Origin: Leeia speluncae
GTDB taxonomy: Bacteria; Pseudomonadota; Gammaproteobacteria; Burkholderiales; Leeiaceae
Assembly (NCBI RefSeq): GCF_020564625.1
Contig: NZ_JAJBZT010000003.1
Span: 124,001-188,000, forward strand
DNA length: 64,000 nucleotides
Direction of reading: 5' to 3'
Made by a program: the position numbers and the translations under genes. Positions 49,315-57,746 of the stretch are shown here, one piece after another. The notes below the pieces were generated by a model. The model was given only the letters and a program-made list of their open reading frames with translations. It did no database searches and was not told where the DNA came from. The stretch's first letter is position 1, and the number at the start of each line of letters is the position of its first letter.

Positions 49315-50214
49315 ATGCCTAACAAACTTAGCACCCATTTTCTCGCTTCCCGTCCACAATTTTTTTCACTTAGCCTAGTCGGCATGCTATTAGGCATTGC
49401 CAGTCAGTCACAAACTTACGTTTGGTGGTTAAATGCCCTCGCGATTCTGTGTGTATTGTTTGTGCATGCGGGTGCCAATTTAATTAACGATGTGGCAGAC
49501 GAAGAAAATGGTACCGACAGAATAAACGAAGAAAGAATCACCCCATTTACAGGCGGCAGTCGCTTCATCCAAGATCAGTTGCTGCATATTAAAGAAATAC
49601 GCTTCAGCGCCTACCTCTGCTTTGGTGTCGCAGCAGTGCTTGGCTTAATTATTTGCAGTCAGCGACCGCAATTAGTAGGAATCGGCTTAGTCGGTATGGT
49701 GCTTGCCTGGGGCTACTCCGCAAAGCCATTACAATTAAATAGCCGTGGCTTAGGAGAAATTGCCCTCTTTCTCTCATTTGGGGCAATTCCTTTTGGATTT
49801 AGTTTACTGTCGACTTCAGCAACACCAGCAAACCTTTGTCTGGCAGCATATTACGGCTTACAAGCAACCGCCGTTTTATTCTTAAATCAATATCCGGATA
49901 GAAAAGCAGACCAGCAAGCAGGCAAACATCACTTGGTGGTGCGAATGGGGGCAGGAAAAGCAACGCTGTTATACCTATTAATGATTCAAATCTGCTTTAT
50001 GCTGCTACTAGCAATAGCATCACTATCGGGCAATTGGCTAACCATTTCTGCCGCACTGCCACTCATCCTCCAACTATGGTGTTTGCTCACCTTATGGAAA
50101 ATAAAAGGGAATACGGCAGAGATGAAACCGCTAATCGTCGCTAATATTGCCGCCGCCCATATTGGCACCGTCTTATTAGCAGCGAGCTTTTCACTCATTA
50201 ACGGCATCAAATAA
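49315..50214 (+). CDS. UbiA-family prenyltransferase, MenA-like
   Basis: Integral membrane enzyme of about 299 residues with eight or nine helices. The two Asp-rich motifs are visible: NLINDVADEENGTD near residue 60 and NQYPDRKADQQAGK near residue 200, which bind Mg and the prenyl diphosphate. The sequence is nearer MenA (1,4-dihydroxy-2-naphthoate prenyltransferase) than UbiA, but no other menaquinone gene lies here. ATG 49315 is a likely start by family length (MPNKLSTHFLASRP); the frame extends to a TTG at 49228. It is divergent from lolC. Confidence 0.78.
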   Translation: MPNKLSTHFLASRPQFFSLSLVGMLLGIASQSQTYVWWLNALAILCVLFVHAGANLINDVADEENGTDRINEERITPFTGGSRFIQDQLLHIKEIRFSAYLCFGVAAVLGLIICSQRPQLVGIGLVGMVLAWGYSAKPLQLNSRGLGEIALFLSFGAIPFGFSLLSTSATPANLCLAAYYGLQATAVLFLNQYPDRKADQQAGKHHLVVRMGAGKATLLYLLMIQICFMLLLAIASLSGNWLTISAALPLILQLWCLLTLWKIKGNTAEMKPLIVANIAAAHIGTVLLAASFSLINGIK

Positions 50215-50241
50215 AAAAGCAGGCCAATGGCCTGCTTTTTT
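50213..50241. terminator. Bidirectional terminator between prenyltransferase and ftsX
   Basis: The stem AGCAGGCC/GGCCTGCT with a three-base loop is flanked by A6 and T6. It serves convergent genes. Confidence 0.9.
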
Positions 50242-50263
50242 CACACTTCATTTCAATCCATAC

Positions 50264-51163
50264 TTACTTCGGCATAAATGCCTTCAAATGCCGACCAACC
50301 GCAATCCAAGCACCTAACCACGAAATTAGCATCACGCTAACTAGCAGAATTAGTCCTTCCAGCACTGGCATGCCAGACAATGCCAAGTCTGTTCCGTATA
50401 AATGGGCCAATTGTGTCACGGGTTCATGCAATTGAATGACAGCAAACTCAACTACACCCCAAGCAACAGCACCGCCCAGCAATCCTTGCAATGCCGCAAA
50501 ATACAAAAATGGTCGACGAATATAGCGATTAGTCGCACCAATTAATTGGCTAACTTCAATTTCATCTTTGCGAAGCAAGATTTGTAAACGTACCGTATTG
50601 GCCATAATCACCAGAAGGCCAACACCTAACAGTCCGCCAATCCAAATCACAATAGTTCGACCTAAATGGGCAAATGCAGCCAATCTTTCTACCCACGCAG
50701 CGTCGTGAATGACTTCCGCCACTTCTGGCTTTTGCTGCAACACGGGTAGTAATTGCGCAGGCGCATTGATATCGTCAAACTTCACCACAATCGCGTCGGG
50801 CAGTGGGTTATCTGGCAATGCATCGCCCAGTTCACCTAATTGCCCACGTTTAATTAAATCTTGAAAAGCGGCATCTCTATCAACGGTTTCCACCTGCACA
50901 CCAGGTCTTGCTTTGAGATCTGCAATTAACGGCCCCACATTCGCAAGGCGAACCTCTGGTTTTAACATAACGGTTAACTGTGGCGTCACCGGCATATTGG
51001 CGACAATTTTTTCACCATTACTAATTAATACCCATAACAAAGCAGGGATCGCCAATGCCACACCAATGACGAGCAAAGTCATCATTAATGCAAATGGCTG
51101 ACGAAATAAGGAACGAATACTAGTCCCGAGTGCTTGCTGATGCGCCCACCACCATGCCTTCAT
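50264..51163 (-). CDS. ftsX: Cell division protein FtsX
   Basis: Membrane subunit of the FtsEX complex that couples divisome assembly to peptidoglycan hydrolase activation. 299 residues with four membrane helices: one near 25-48, a periplasmic domain, then three from about 170 on. The segment RLQILLRKDEIEVSQLIGATNRYIRRPF is a strong FtsX signature. Its ATG overlaps the ftsE stop by four bases. Confidence 0.95.
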   Translation of the reverse strand: MKAWWWAHQQALGTSIRSLFRQPFALMMTLLVIGVALAIPALLWVLISNGEKIVANMPVTPQLTVMLKPEVRLANVGPLIADLKARPGVQVETVDRDAAFQDLIKRGQLGELGDALPDNPLPDAIVVKFDDINAPAQLLPVLQQKPEVAEVIHDAAWVERLAAFAHLGRTIVIWIGGLLGVGLLVIMANTVRLQILLRKDEIEVSQLIGATNRYIRRPFLYFAALQGLLGGAVAWGVVEFAVIQLHEPVTQLAHLYGTDLALSGMPVLEGLILLVSVMLISWLGAWIAVGRHLKAFMPK

Positions 51164-51819
51164 GCAACCAGTCTCCCTTTATCTAAATGTAAGCGGCGAT
51201 TGCCGTATCGCGTCAAAATCGCCTCATCATGCGTTGAAATCACGACGGTAGATCCCACCTGATTAAACGCTTTAAATAGCTGCATAATTTCTTCTGCATA
51301 CTCAGCATCTAAATGCCCAGTCGGCTCATCTGCCAACAAAATACTCGGGCGATTCACGACCGCTCTCGCAATACAAAGACGCTGCTGCTCACCACCAGAC
51401 AAGGTAATTGGCAATGCTTTTTCGCGATCTAACAGCCCCACTTTATCCAAAGCAGCTCGTACACGTTTTGCCGCCTCTTTTGGCGGATAACCAATAATAG
51501 ATAGCGGCAACATGACGTTATCAAATACCGAACGATCAAAAAGCAGTTTGTGATCCTGGAAAATCAACCCAAGATTTCTACGTAGAAAAGGGATTGCAAC
51601 AGGTTTGAGCGATGCCATATTTTGGCCAGCCACAAGCACACTACCGGATGTTGGCCGTTCAATCGCGGCCATCATCTTGAGTAATGTGCTTTTACCCGCA
51701 CCTGAATGACCTGTAAGAAAAACCATCTCTCCGGCGGCAATATCCAAACTCACCTGATGCAAAGCCTGGTGCCCATCCGGATAACGTTTATTCACCTGAC
51801 TGAGTTTAATCAGCGACAT
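51160..51819 (-). CDS. ftsE: Cell division ATP-binding protein FtsE
   Basis: ABC ATPase of 219 residues that partners FtsX at the septum. Walker A is GHSGAGKSTLLK, signature LSGGEQQRLCIARA, Walker [13 protein letters not shown]. The Q-loop region LGLIFQDHKLLFDRSVFDNVMLPL is FtsE-typical. It lies 45 bases downstream of ftsY, so ftsY-ftsE-ftsX forms the classical cell-division/SRP operon. Confidence 0.96.
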   Translation of the reverse strand: MSLIKLSQVNKRYPDGHQALHQVSLDIAAGEMVFLTGHSGAGKSTLLKMMAAIERPTSGSVLVAGQNMASLKPVAIPFLRRNLGLIFQDHKLLFDRSVFDNVMLPLSIIGYPPKEAAKRVRAALDKVGLLDREKALPITLSGGEQQRLCIARAVVNRPSILLADEPTGHLDAEYAEEIMQLFKAFNQVGSTVVISTHDEAILTRYGNRRLHLDKGRLVA

Positions 51820-51864
51820 GAAGATCCCTTCATTACTTATGCGTAGTTAGTTCACGAGTAATGA

Positions 51865-52917
51865 TCAGACACCCTCTTCATCAAAGAGTGCATTCACAAA
51901 ATCATTTGCGATAAAAGGACGCAAATCGTCTAAGCCTTCACCTACGCCAATAAAGCGCAACGGCACAGGGCGCACTTTAGCAATCGCTGCAATAACACCA
52001 CCTTTTGCCGTGCCATCAAGTTTCGTCAGAATTAAACCAGACAAATCTAGTGCGTCATCAAATGCTTTTACTTGCTGAACTGCGTTCTGCCCAGTATTTG
52101 CGTCTAACACCAATAGAATTTCATGCGGCGCAGTTGGCTCTGCCTTCGTCACCACACGTTTCACCTTTTTAATTTCTTCCATTAGGTGTAGCTGTGTAGG
52201 TAAACGGCCAGCGGTATCCACAAGTACCACGTCAATGCCACGTGCTTTCGCCGCATGAATGGCATCAAATGCAACAGCTGCGGGATCACCACCATCTTGC
52301 GCAATCACCGTCACATTATTGCGGTCACCCCATGCAAGCAATTGCTCTCGCGCGGCCGCACGGAAAGTATCCCCCGCGGCTAGCAAGACAGATTTACCCT
52401 GGCTTTGGAAGTAATGCGTCAATTTACCGATACTAGTGGTTTTACCCGCCCCATTAACGCCAACCATCATAATGACAAAAGGATGGTGAGTAGACACGTT
52501 TAAAGGTTGCTCAAGTGGCTGAATCAGCTCGCACAAGGCATCTTTTAGTTCACCTTTTAATGCGGCAGGGTCTTTTAAATCACGTAAGGTCACTTTGTCC
52601 CTTACATTTTTTAAAAGACTTGTCGTCGCCTCTACACCCATGTCAGAAGTAAGCAAGACAGTTTCTAGCTCTTCATACAGGTCTTCATCAATCTGACCGC
52701 CACCAAATAAACTAGCGATTTGCTTGGTAAACTGCTGACGTGTTTTCGTTAGCCCTTGCTTTAACCGGGCAGCCCAGCCAAGCTTAGGCGCGGCATCTTC
52801 TTGCTTGGCAACCGGCGCACTTGCTTCAACAGGTGTTGTATTTTCAACGACATCACTAGACTCGCTAGCAGGCGAATCTACTGGTTTTGATTTATCTTTT
52901 TTAAAAAAACTGAACAT
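51865..52917 (-). CDS. ftsY: Signal recognition particle receptor FtsY
   Basis: GTPase that docks SRP-ribosome complexes at the membrane. 350 residues: a short acidic A region (about 1-45) with a phenylalanine-lysine-rich N-terminus, the helical N domain, and the G domain with GVNGAGKTTSIGKL (P loop), DTFRAAAREQL, DTAGRLPTQ and TKLDGTAKGG. The A region is shorter than in E. coli, as is usual in betaproteobacteria. First gene of ftsY-ftsE-ftsX. Confidence 0.97.
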   Translation of the reverse strand: MFSFFKKDKSKPVDSPASESSDVVENTTPVEASAPVAKQEDAAPKLGWAARLKQGLTKTRQQFTKQIASLFGGGQIDEDLYEELETVLLTSDMGVEATTSLLKNVRDKVTLRDLKDPAALKGELKDALCELIQPLEQPLNVSTHHPFVIMMVGVNGAGKTTSIGKLTHYFQSQGKSVLLAAGDTFRAAAREQLLAWGDRNNVTVIAQDGGDPAAVAFDAIHAAKARGIDVVLVDTAGRLPTQLHLMEEIKKVKRVVTKAEPTAPHEILLVLDANTGQNAVQQVKAFDDALDLSGLILTKLDGTAKGGVIAAIAKVRPVPLRFIGVGEGLDDLRPFIANDFVNALFDEEGV

Positions 52918-53001
52918 CCGGTGTTCCTACAACATCCAACAACCCCATATATTGGGGTATAATGGCAAGTTAATTGATTAATTTCATAGGGTTGGCAGTT
53001 C

Positions 53002-53031
53002 ATCATTACCTTCATTCAGATTGGTAATGAT
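53002..53031. repeat. Inverted repeat in the ftsY-rsmD intergenic region
   Basis: ATCATTACC and GGTAATGAT are perfect nine-base inverted copies with a 12-base spacer, in the divergent promoter region. A second shorter inverted repeat, CCCCA-TATAT-TGGGG, lies near 52943-52957. Either could be a regulator site or leader hairpin. Confidence 0.45.
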
Positions 53032-53117
53032 TGAATAAGTTGCTATTGTACGGAGCGATTGGCAGTTTCGCCATAACTCTTGGCAAAATCCGATGACATT
53101 CGTGGTATTCATCTAGC

Positions 53118-53672
53118 ATGTTGCGTAATCAAATCCGGATTATCGGCGGACAATGGCGCCGTCATCAACTAACCTTTCCGGATGGAGATGGCTTACGTCC
53201 CACCAGTGATCGCGTTAAAGAAACCTTATTTAACTGGCTAGGTCAAGATCTACATGGCAAGCACTGCCTAGATATGTTTTGTGGCAGTGGTGCACTCAGC
53301 TTTGAAGCTGCCTCACGTTTTGCAGCAAGAGTGCTAGGCTTTGAGCTCAATCAACGCGCCTACCGCCAACTACTGGATAATGCAAAAAAGCTAGGCGCCA
53401 GCCAAATTGAATTTCGTCAGGGAGATGTATTTAGACAGCTACCTGCGCTAAGAGAAAAGTTTGATGTGATTTTTGCCGACCCGCCATTTGCTGCAAACTT
53501 AGCAGCAGACGTGTTGGAAATTGCCAAACAAGTACTCAAGCCTAACGGTTATTTATATTTAGAAAGCGGCAAACTGCCTGAACTTTCTGATGAATGGGAA
53601 ATTTTCCGCCAAGGCAAGGCGGGACAAGTGCACTATACCTTGTTAAAACTTGCCACCGCATCTGAGGCCTGA
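53118..53672 (+). CDS. rsmD: 16S rRNA (guanine-966-N2) methyltransferase RsmD
   Basis: SAM-dependent methyltransferase of 184 residues. It has the opening RIIGGQWRRHQLTFP, the SAM loop LDMFCGSGALSFEAASR and the catalytic FADPPF motif (near 120). The position divergent from ftsY is conserved widely. It is followed by a ferredoxin gene; coaD, often found between these two in relatives, is absent here. Confidence 0.95.
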   Translation: MLRNQIRIIGGQWRRHQLTFPDGDGLRPTSDRVKETLFNWLGQDLHGKHCLDMFCGSGALSFEAASRFAARVLGFELNQRAYRQLLDNAKKLGASQIEFRQGDVFRQLPALREKFDVIFADPPFAANLAADVLEIAKQVLKPNGYLYLESGKLPELSDEWEIFRQGKAGQVHYTLLKLATASEA

Positions 53673-53710
53673 TCCGGAAAGGCCAAAAAAGAATTTCTTT
53701 TTCCGGTTAA

Positions 53711-53992
<282 letters not shown>

Positions 53993-54054
53993 TAATTCCT
54001 CACTCATTGCCCTCTCTGCTATCGAAATTTTCCATCTGTGGGAACAAAAAATCC

Positions 54055-54085
54055 GTTTAGCACTCTTACCACAAGAGTGCTAAAC
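54055..54085 (+). promoter_or_regulatory. CIRCE element (HrcA operator) upstream of rpoH
   Basis: TTAGCACTC at 54057-54065, nine bases, then GAGTGCTAA at 54075-54083: a perfect match to CIRCE. The symmetry extends to 13-base arms with a five-base centre. It is 70-100 bases upstream of the rpoH start and on the side of the ferredoxin stop, so it can control rpoH and not an upstream gene. Confidence 0.93.
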
Positions 54086-54105
54086 TACTTTGCAGATAGA
54101 GATTA

Positions 54106-54130
54106 TTCTGCTACAAATTGTTTAGCAGAA
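54106..54130 (+). promoter_or_regulatory. Hairpin in the rpoH leader
   Basis: TTCTGCTA at 54106-54113 and TAGCAGAA at 54123-54130 form a perfect eight-base stem with a nine-base loop, 14 bases upstream of the rpoH Shine-Dalgarno (GGGAGG, 54145-54150). It may be a second operator or a leader RNA structure affecting translation. Confidence 0.5.
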
Positions 54131-54155
54131 ACCAAAAAAATCAAGGGAGGTTCTG

Positions 54156-55013
54156 ATGACCGTTAATGCGACTCTACCTGTTGCGCTACATGCCAACAAT
54201 CTGGAGAGCTATATTCACAGCGTGAATCAGATGCCAATGTTGACCCAGGAAGAAGAAGTCTCTCTGGCCGATAAGCTCCAAAAACACAATGACGTGGAGG
54301 CGGCTAGACAGTTAGTGCTTTCTCACCTGCGTGTTGTGGTATCGATTGCTCGCAGCTACTCTGGTTACGGCCTACAACAGGCTGACCTGATCCAAGAAGG
54401 TAATATTGGACTAATGAAAGCGGTAAAACGCTTCGACCCAAACCGTGGGGTGCGTCTATTTTCCTTTGCTGTTCATTGGATCAAGGCTGAAATCCACGAA
54501 TTTATCTTAAAGAACTGGCGCCTTGTTCGTGTTGCGACAACAAAATCGCAACGCAAGCTATTCTTTAATCTTCGCAGCATGAAAACTGGCTTTTCTGCTT
54601 TAACCCCAAAAGAAGCAAATGATATTGCTGAACAACTTGGGGTGAAGCCAGAAGAAGTATTAGAAATGGAAATGCGCCTGAATGGGCAAGACATTTCTAT
54701 CGAGCCACTAGAAACCGATCATGAAGATGCGGTTGCTCCGATTGCGTATTTGGCTGACGATGAAAACGAGCCAACCAAGCAATTAGAAAATAGAGCCGTA
54801 GCACTCTTGCAAGGCGAAGGCCTCATGAGCGCACTAGACAAGCTAGACCCACGTAGCCGACACATCGTTGAATCTCGTTGGTTAAGTGATGACAGTGGCG
54901 CCACCTTGCACGAACTAGCGGCAGAATATGGCGTATCAGCAGAGCGTATTCGCCAGATTGAAGTGAAAGCACTACAAAAAATGAAGCAGGAATTGGTGCT
55001 GCTAGCTAGCTAA
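54156..55013 (+). CDS. rpoH: RNA polymerase heat-shock sigma factor RpoH (sigma-32)
   Basis: Directs transcription of chaperone and protease genes on heat shock. 285 residues. Regions 2.1-2.4 are clear (DLIQEGNIGLMKAVKRFDP, FSFAVHWIKAEIHEFI), and the RpoH box QRKLFFNLR, unique to this sigma group, is at about 132-140. Region 4 ends with the helix-turn-helix TLHELAAEYGVSAERIRQIE. A strong ribosome-binding site GGGAGG lies upstream. The leader contains a perfect CIRCE element and a second hairpin, so the gene is likely repressed by HrcA in addition to the usual controls. Confidence 0.97.
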   Translation: MTVNATLPVALHANNLESYIHSVNQMPMLTQEEEVSLADKLQKHNDVEAARQLVLSHLRVVVSIARSYSGYGLQQADLIQEGNIGLMKAVKRFDPNRGVRLFSFAVHWIKAEIHEFILKNWRLVRVATTKSQRKLFFNLRSMKTGFSALTPKEANDIAEQLGVKPEEVLEMEMRLNGQDISIEPLETDHEDAVAPIAYLADDENEPTKQLENRAVALLQGEGLMSALDKLDPRSRHIVESRWLSDDSGATLHELAAEYGVSAERIRQIEVKALQKMKQELVLLAS

Positions 55014-55039
55014 ATGCACTGCGTAGACTGTTTCACAAG

Positions 55040-55067
55040 AAAAAACCACCAACTTTGGTGGTTTTTT
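55040..55067. terminator. Bidirectional terminator after rpoH
   Basis: AAAAACCACCA and TGGTGGTTTTTT form a stem with flanking A and T runs between convergent rpoH and the Sco1-like gene. Confidence 0.88.
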
Positions 55068-55088
55068 CACATTTATACGTCTGACCAA

Positions 55089-55679
55089 CTATTCTTGCAG
55101 CAACAGATTCAAATCATGTACCCAGTTATCCACACCAAAACCTAGCGGTACATACAATCTCACCTTGCCCGACTTATCTAGCACATAACACCCTGCGGAA
55201 TGATCCACTGAGTAATAGCTACTACCCGGTTCTTGGTGTTTACTGGCAATAAATTTATAAGCCGATTTAAACGCCTCATAATCGGCACCTTGCCCGCGTA
55301 GCGCCATAAAGCTTGGGTTAAACAACCTCACATAATCTTTTAAGATAGACGCAGAATCCCGCTCTGGATCTGCCGTAACAAACAATACTTGCACGCCAGA
55401 AAAGCTCGCCCCCATTTTTTTTGCCACTAGACTTAACTCACCCAAGGTAGTGGGGCAAACATCTGGGCAATGCGTATATCCAAAGAAGATAACCGTCACT
55501 TTGCCGTTAAAATCTTTCAGCTGCTTTATTTGCCCGTTAGTATCCGACAAACGAAAATCACCACCCATCGATGTACTAGAGACATCGGTAGCTTTAAAAT
55601 CTGGCGCATTAGAACAGGCTGAAAGCAACAACAAGGCGAATGATGCAAGCAACAGTCTGGCTAGAGAAAAAATAGGCAT
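55089..55679 (-). CDS. SCO1/SenC family copper-binding lipoprotein
   Basis: Thioredoxin-fold protein of about 196 residues that helps insert copper into the CuA site of cytochrome c oxidase. A lipoprotein signal peptide ends at LLSAC. The copper ligands are the cysteines of HCPDVCPTT and the histidine in YSVDHSAGCYVL. ATG 55679 gives the normal signal peptide; the frame extends ten codons further. It stands alone, with no oxidase gene in the window. Confidence 0.92.
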   Translation of the reverse strand: MPIFSLARLLLASFALLLLSACSNAPDFKATDVSSTSMGGDFRLSDTNGQIKQLKDFNGKVTVIFFGYTHCPDVCPTTLGELSLVAKKMGASFSGVQVLFVTADPERDSASILKDYVRLFNPSFMALRGQGADYEAFKSAYKFIASKHQEPGSSYYSVDHSAGCYVLDKSGKVRLYVPLGFGVDNWVHDLNLLLQE

Positions 55680-55755
55680 ATTCAGGCAATAAAATGAATT
55701 CGATCGCACATTGTATCGCAGGCAAGAACACCATCATTGCGACACATTGACACAC

Positions 55756-56451
55756 TCAAGGGATAGCTTCCAACCAAATAGGCAACATGGTCACACACCA
55801 CTTAGCTAATTGCGGTGCAAAACCGTGCTCCGGCTGCACCTCGTCAAGTCCTAGGCAAGATAAATAATGGTTCGAAAAGCCCTCTAACTGCAACAACAAG
55901 TGTCTATCTTGTTTAAATAGAAGCGCAATTCGTTCAGGCGAAGGTGCTTGCATATCCCCCATCCAAGCTTGCCACTGAACTAAGGTACGATAACGGCACA
56001 ACTCAAACACCGCCTGGAGGTAATGCCCACTTCCCATCGGACCGGTAAACCAAAGTGGCGCAGGATATTCAAAATAAGGCTGAACCACCTTCGCGACTTG
56101 ATCAAAGACCCCATGATCGCCTGCTAACACCCAAGGCATGCCTGCCGTAAATGCATCTGGCGGACATTGATCTAGACAAGAAACACCAACAGACTGAAAA
56201 GACTTTGCCGCGGTTAACACATCATCTAACCAGATTTGTCGTGAATCGATCACCATCACATCAGTACGATCACTCAGTAGCGCAGGAGATAGCCAATGCT
56301 CATCCGCCGACCGCACAACTAGCCCGCCACCTTGCTTTAGCCAATCGCTCAAACGCTCTTCATCACTGCAATCTGATACCAAGTCTCGTCGAGGCCATGC
56401 GGTCATCCACCATTGAGCAGGCATTCCTGATGCAGTATGGGCGATTCTCAC
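55756..56451 (-). CDS. Degenerate 6-phosphogluconate/beta-hydroxyacid dehydrogenase-like protein
   Basis: Protein of 231 residues. Residues about 85-170 resemble the middle of 6-phosphogluconate/3-hydroxyisobutyrate dehydrogenases: SVGVSCLDQCPPDAFTAGMP corresponds to the conserved substrate Gly-rich region, then WVLAGDHGVFDQVAKVVQPY, then FTGPMGSGHYLQAVFELCRY where normal enzymes have GxGHxxKMVHN. The nucleotide-binding GxGxxG is absent and the catalytic Lys-His-Asn pattern is replaced (LQAVFE). It is therefore probably not an active dehydrogenase of the family. The frame is intact and ends cleanly, so it may be a repurposed protein and not a decaying gene. Confidence 0.6.
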   Translation of the reverse strand: MRIAHTASGMPAQWWMTAWPRRDLVSDCSDEERLSDWLKQGGGLVVRSADEHWLSPALLSDRTDVMVIDSRQIWLDDVLTAAKSFQSVGVSCLDQCPPDAFTAGMPWVLAGDHGVFDQVAKVVQPYFEYPAPLWFTGPMGSGHYLQAVFELCRYRTLVQWQAWMGDMQAPSPERIALLFKQDRHLLLQLEGFSNHYLSCLGLDEVQPEHGFAPQLAKWCVTMLPIWLEAIP

Positions 56452-56533
56452 TCAGCACTCCTTATGGATTGTTGCAAAGACTATAACAGAGGAAGACAGC
56501 TAACAGTTTGTTTTATAAGCGACATCTTTGCTT

Positions 56534-57457
56534 TTACATTTGAATTGCATGCATCATACATTCAGCCGCCTCTGCTCTAGCCCAATCACAAAATGACTTC
56601 ACCGCGGGGCGCCGCTCTGCATCTGGCAAGCGAAGCAAGTGATATTGATATGGACCCGGTACGCGATGAGGCAGCACCTGAACTAATCTACCCGCCTTTA
56701 AATCATCTACTACCATCGGAAGCGACGCAATGGCCACTCCTTGGCCAGAAATGGCCGCTTCAATCGTTAAATAGGTATGAGAAAAACGTAGTCCAGTTAC
56801 AGTCGCGGGAATTTTTACCCCTAATTCAGCCATCCACATGTGCCAATCAATCTGATCGGGAATACGACTTTCGGATTCATCATGCAACAAAGGCACACCC
56901 AATAAATCTTTTGGATGTGTAAATTTTTTGAACTTTTTTAGGAAAGAAGGACTCGAAACGGCACAAAATTCTTCGGCCATTAATATATCCGACATCAAAC
57001 CATGGTAAGGTCCATTGCCCAAACGGATTGCCACATCCGTACCATCACGTAGAAAGTCTACGGGTGCTACGGAGGCTAACAATCTCAACTCAACCTCTGG
57101 CTCTTTTTCTCGCCAATGCCCTAATCTTGGCATCAGCCAGCGCGTGACTAAACTTGGTGTCGCAGAAACCGTCACCAACCGATCATCACTACCTCTGCTT
57201 TGCGCAACCTTAGATATAGTCTCAATCTGAGCCAAAAGCGGTCTAATGCTATCTGCGTATCGCTTGCCAGCAGGTGTTAAGACCAACCCTCTCGCTTGGC
57301 GTAAAAACAACTTTACGCCTAACCAGTTTTCCAAGAGCTTCACTTGATGCGCAACCGCACCTGCAGATAAGAATAGTTCTTGTCCTGCTCTTTGAAAGCT
57401 CTCATGGCGAGCAGCCACTTCAAACACTCTTACCGCGGCAATAGGAAGCGCAGACAT
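56534..57457 (-). CDS. LysR family transcriptional regulator, GcvA-like
   Basis: Regulator of 307 residues. The N-terminal winged helix-turn-helix reads LPIAAVRVFEVAARHESFQRAGQELFLSAGAVAHQVK, the pattern of the GcvA subgroup. The effector domain runs from about 90 to 295. Its effector and targets are unknown. It is divergent from the EamA transporter gene across 289 bases, so it is a likely regulator of that transporter. Confidence 0.9.
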   Translation of the reverse strand: MSALPIAAVRVFEVAARHESFQRAGQELFLSAGAVAHQVKLLENWLGVKLFLRQARGLVLTPAGKRYADSIRPLLAQIETISKVAQSRGSDDRLVTVSATPSLVTRWLMPRLGHWREKEPEVELRLLASVAPVDFLRDGTDVAIRLGNGPYHGLMSDILMAEEFCAVSSPSFLKKFKKFTHPKDLLGVPLLHDESESRIPDQIDWHMWMAELGVKIPATVTGLRFSHTYLTIEAAISGQGVAIASLPMVVDDLKAGRLVQVLPHRVPGPYQYHLLRLPDAERRPAVKSFCDWARAEAAECMMHAIQM

Positions 57458-57568
57458 TTATTTAAGCCCTAAAATTTTTTGGCCTCACAAGCAAAAATAT
57501 CTGTTTGCGGAAACCATTGCAAGTGTCTAAAATTCGTTTTGAGTTTGCAAGAACTCGACTCTCTCCTC

Positions 57569-57604
57569 CAGGGTTCGGCAGATGAATAATCTGCCGATCC
57601 CCTG
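57569..57604 (+). promoter_or_regulatory. Stable hairpin in the lysR-eamA intergenic region
   Basis: A perfect nine-base stem (TCGGCAGAT/ATCTGCCGA, loop GAATA) extended after a small internal loop by CAGGG/CCCTG. It sits between pyrimidine-rich flanks in the 289-base gap, 143 bases before the transporter start. No T run follows. It could be an operator or a leader RNA element; I recognise no known riboswitch. Confidence 0.5.
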
Positions 57605-57746
57605 CTCCACTCTCTCTAGTCTGTTTTCAAATCACTATTAAGTAGTAAAGCAAAGATCATCGTCCAGTTAAGCGGTTTGACGCTTGGAGACATTAAGTCG
57701 CCATTTTACTGGATATTCATGACAAAAAGAATGCAAAGAGGTGACT

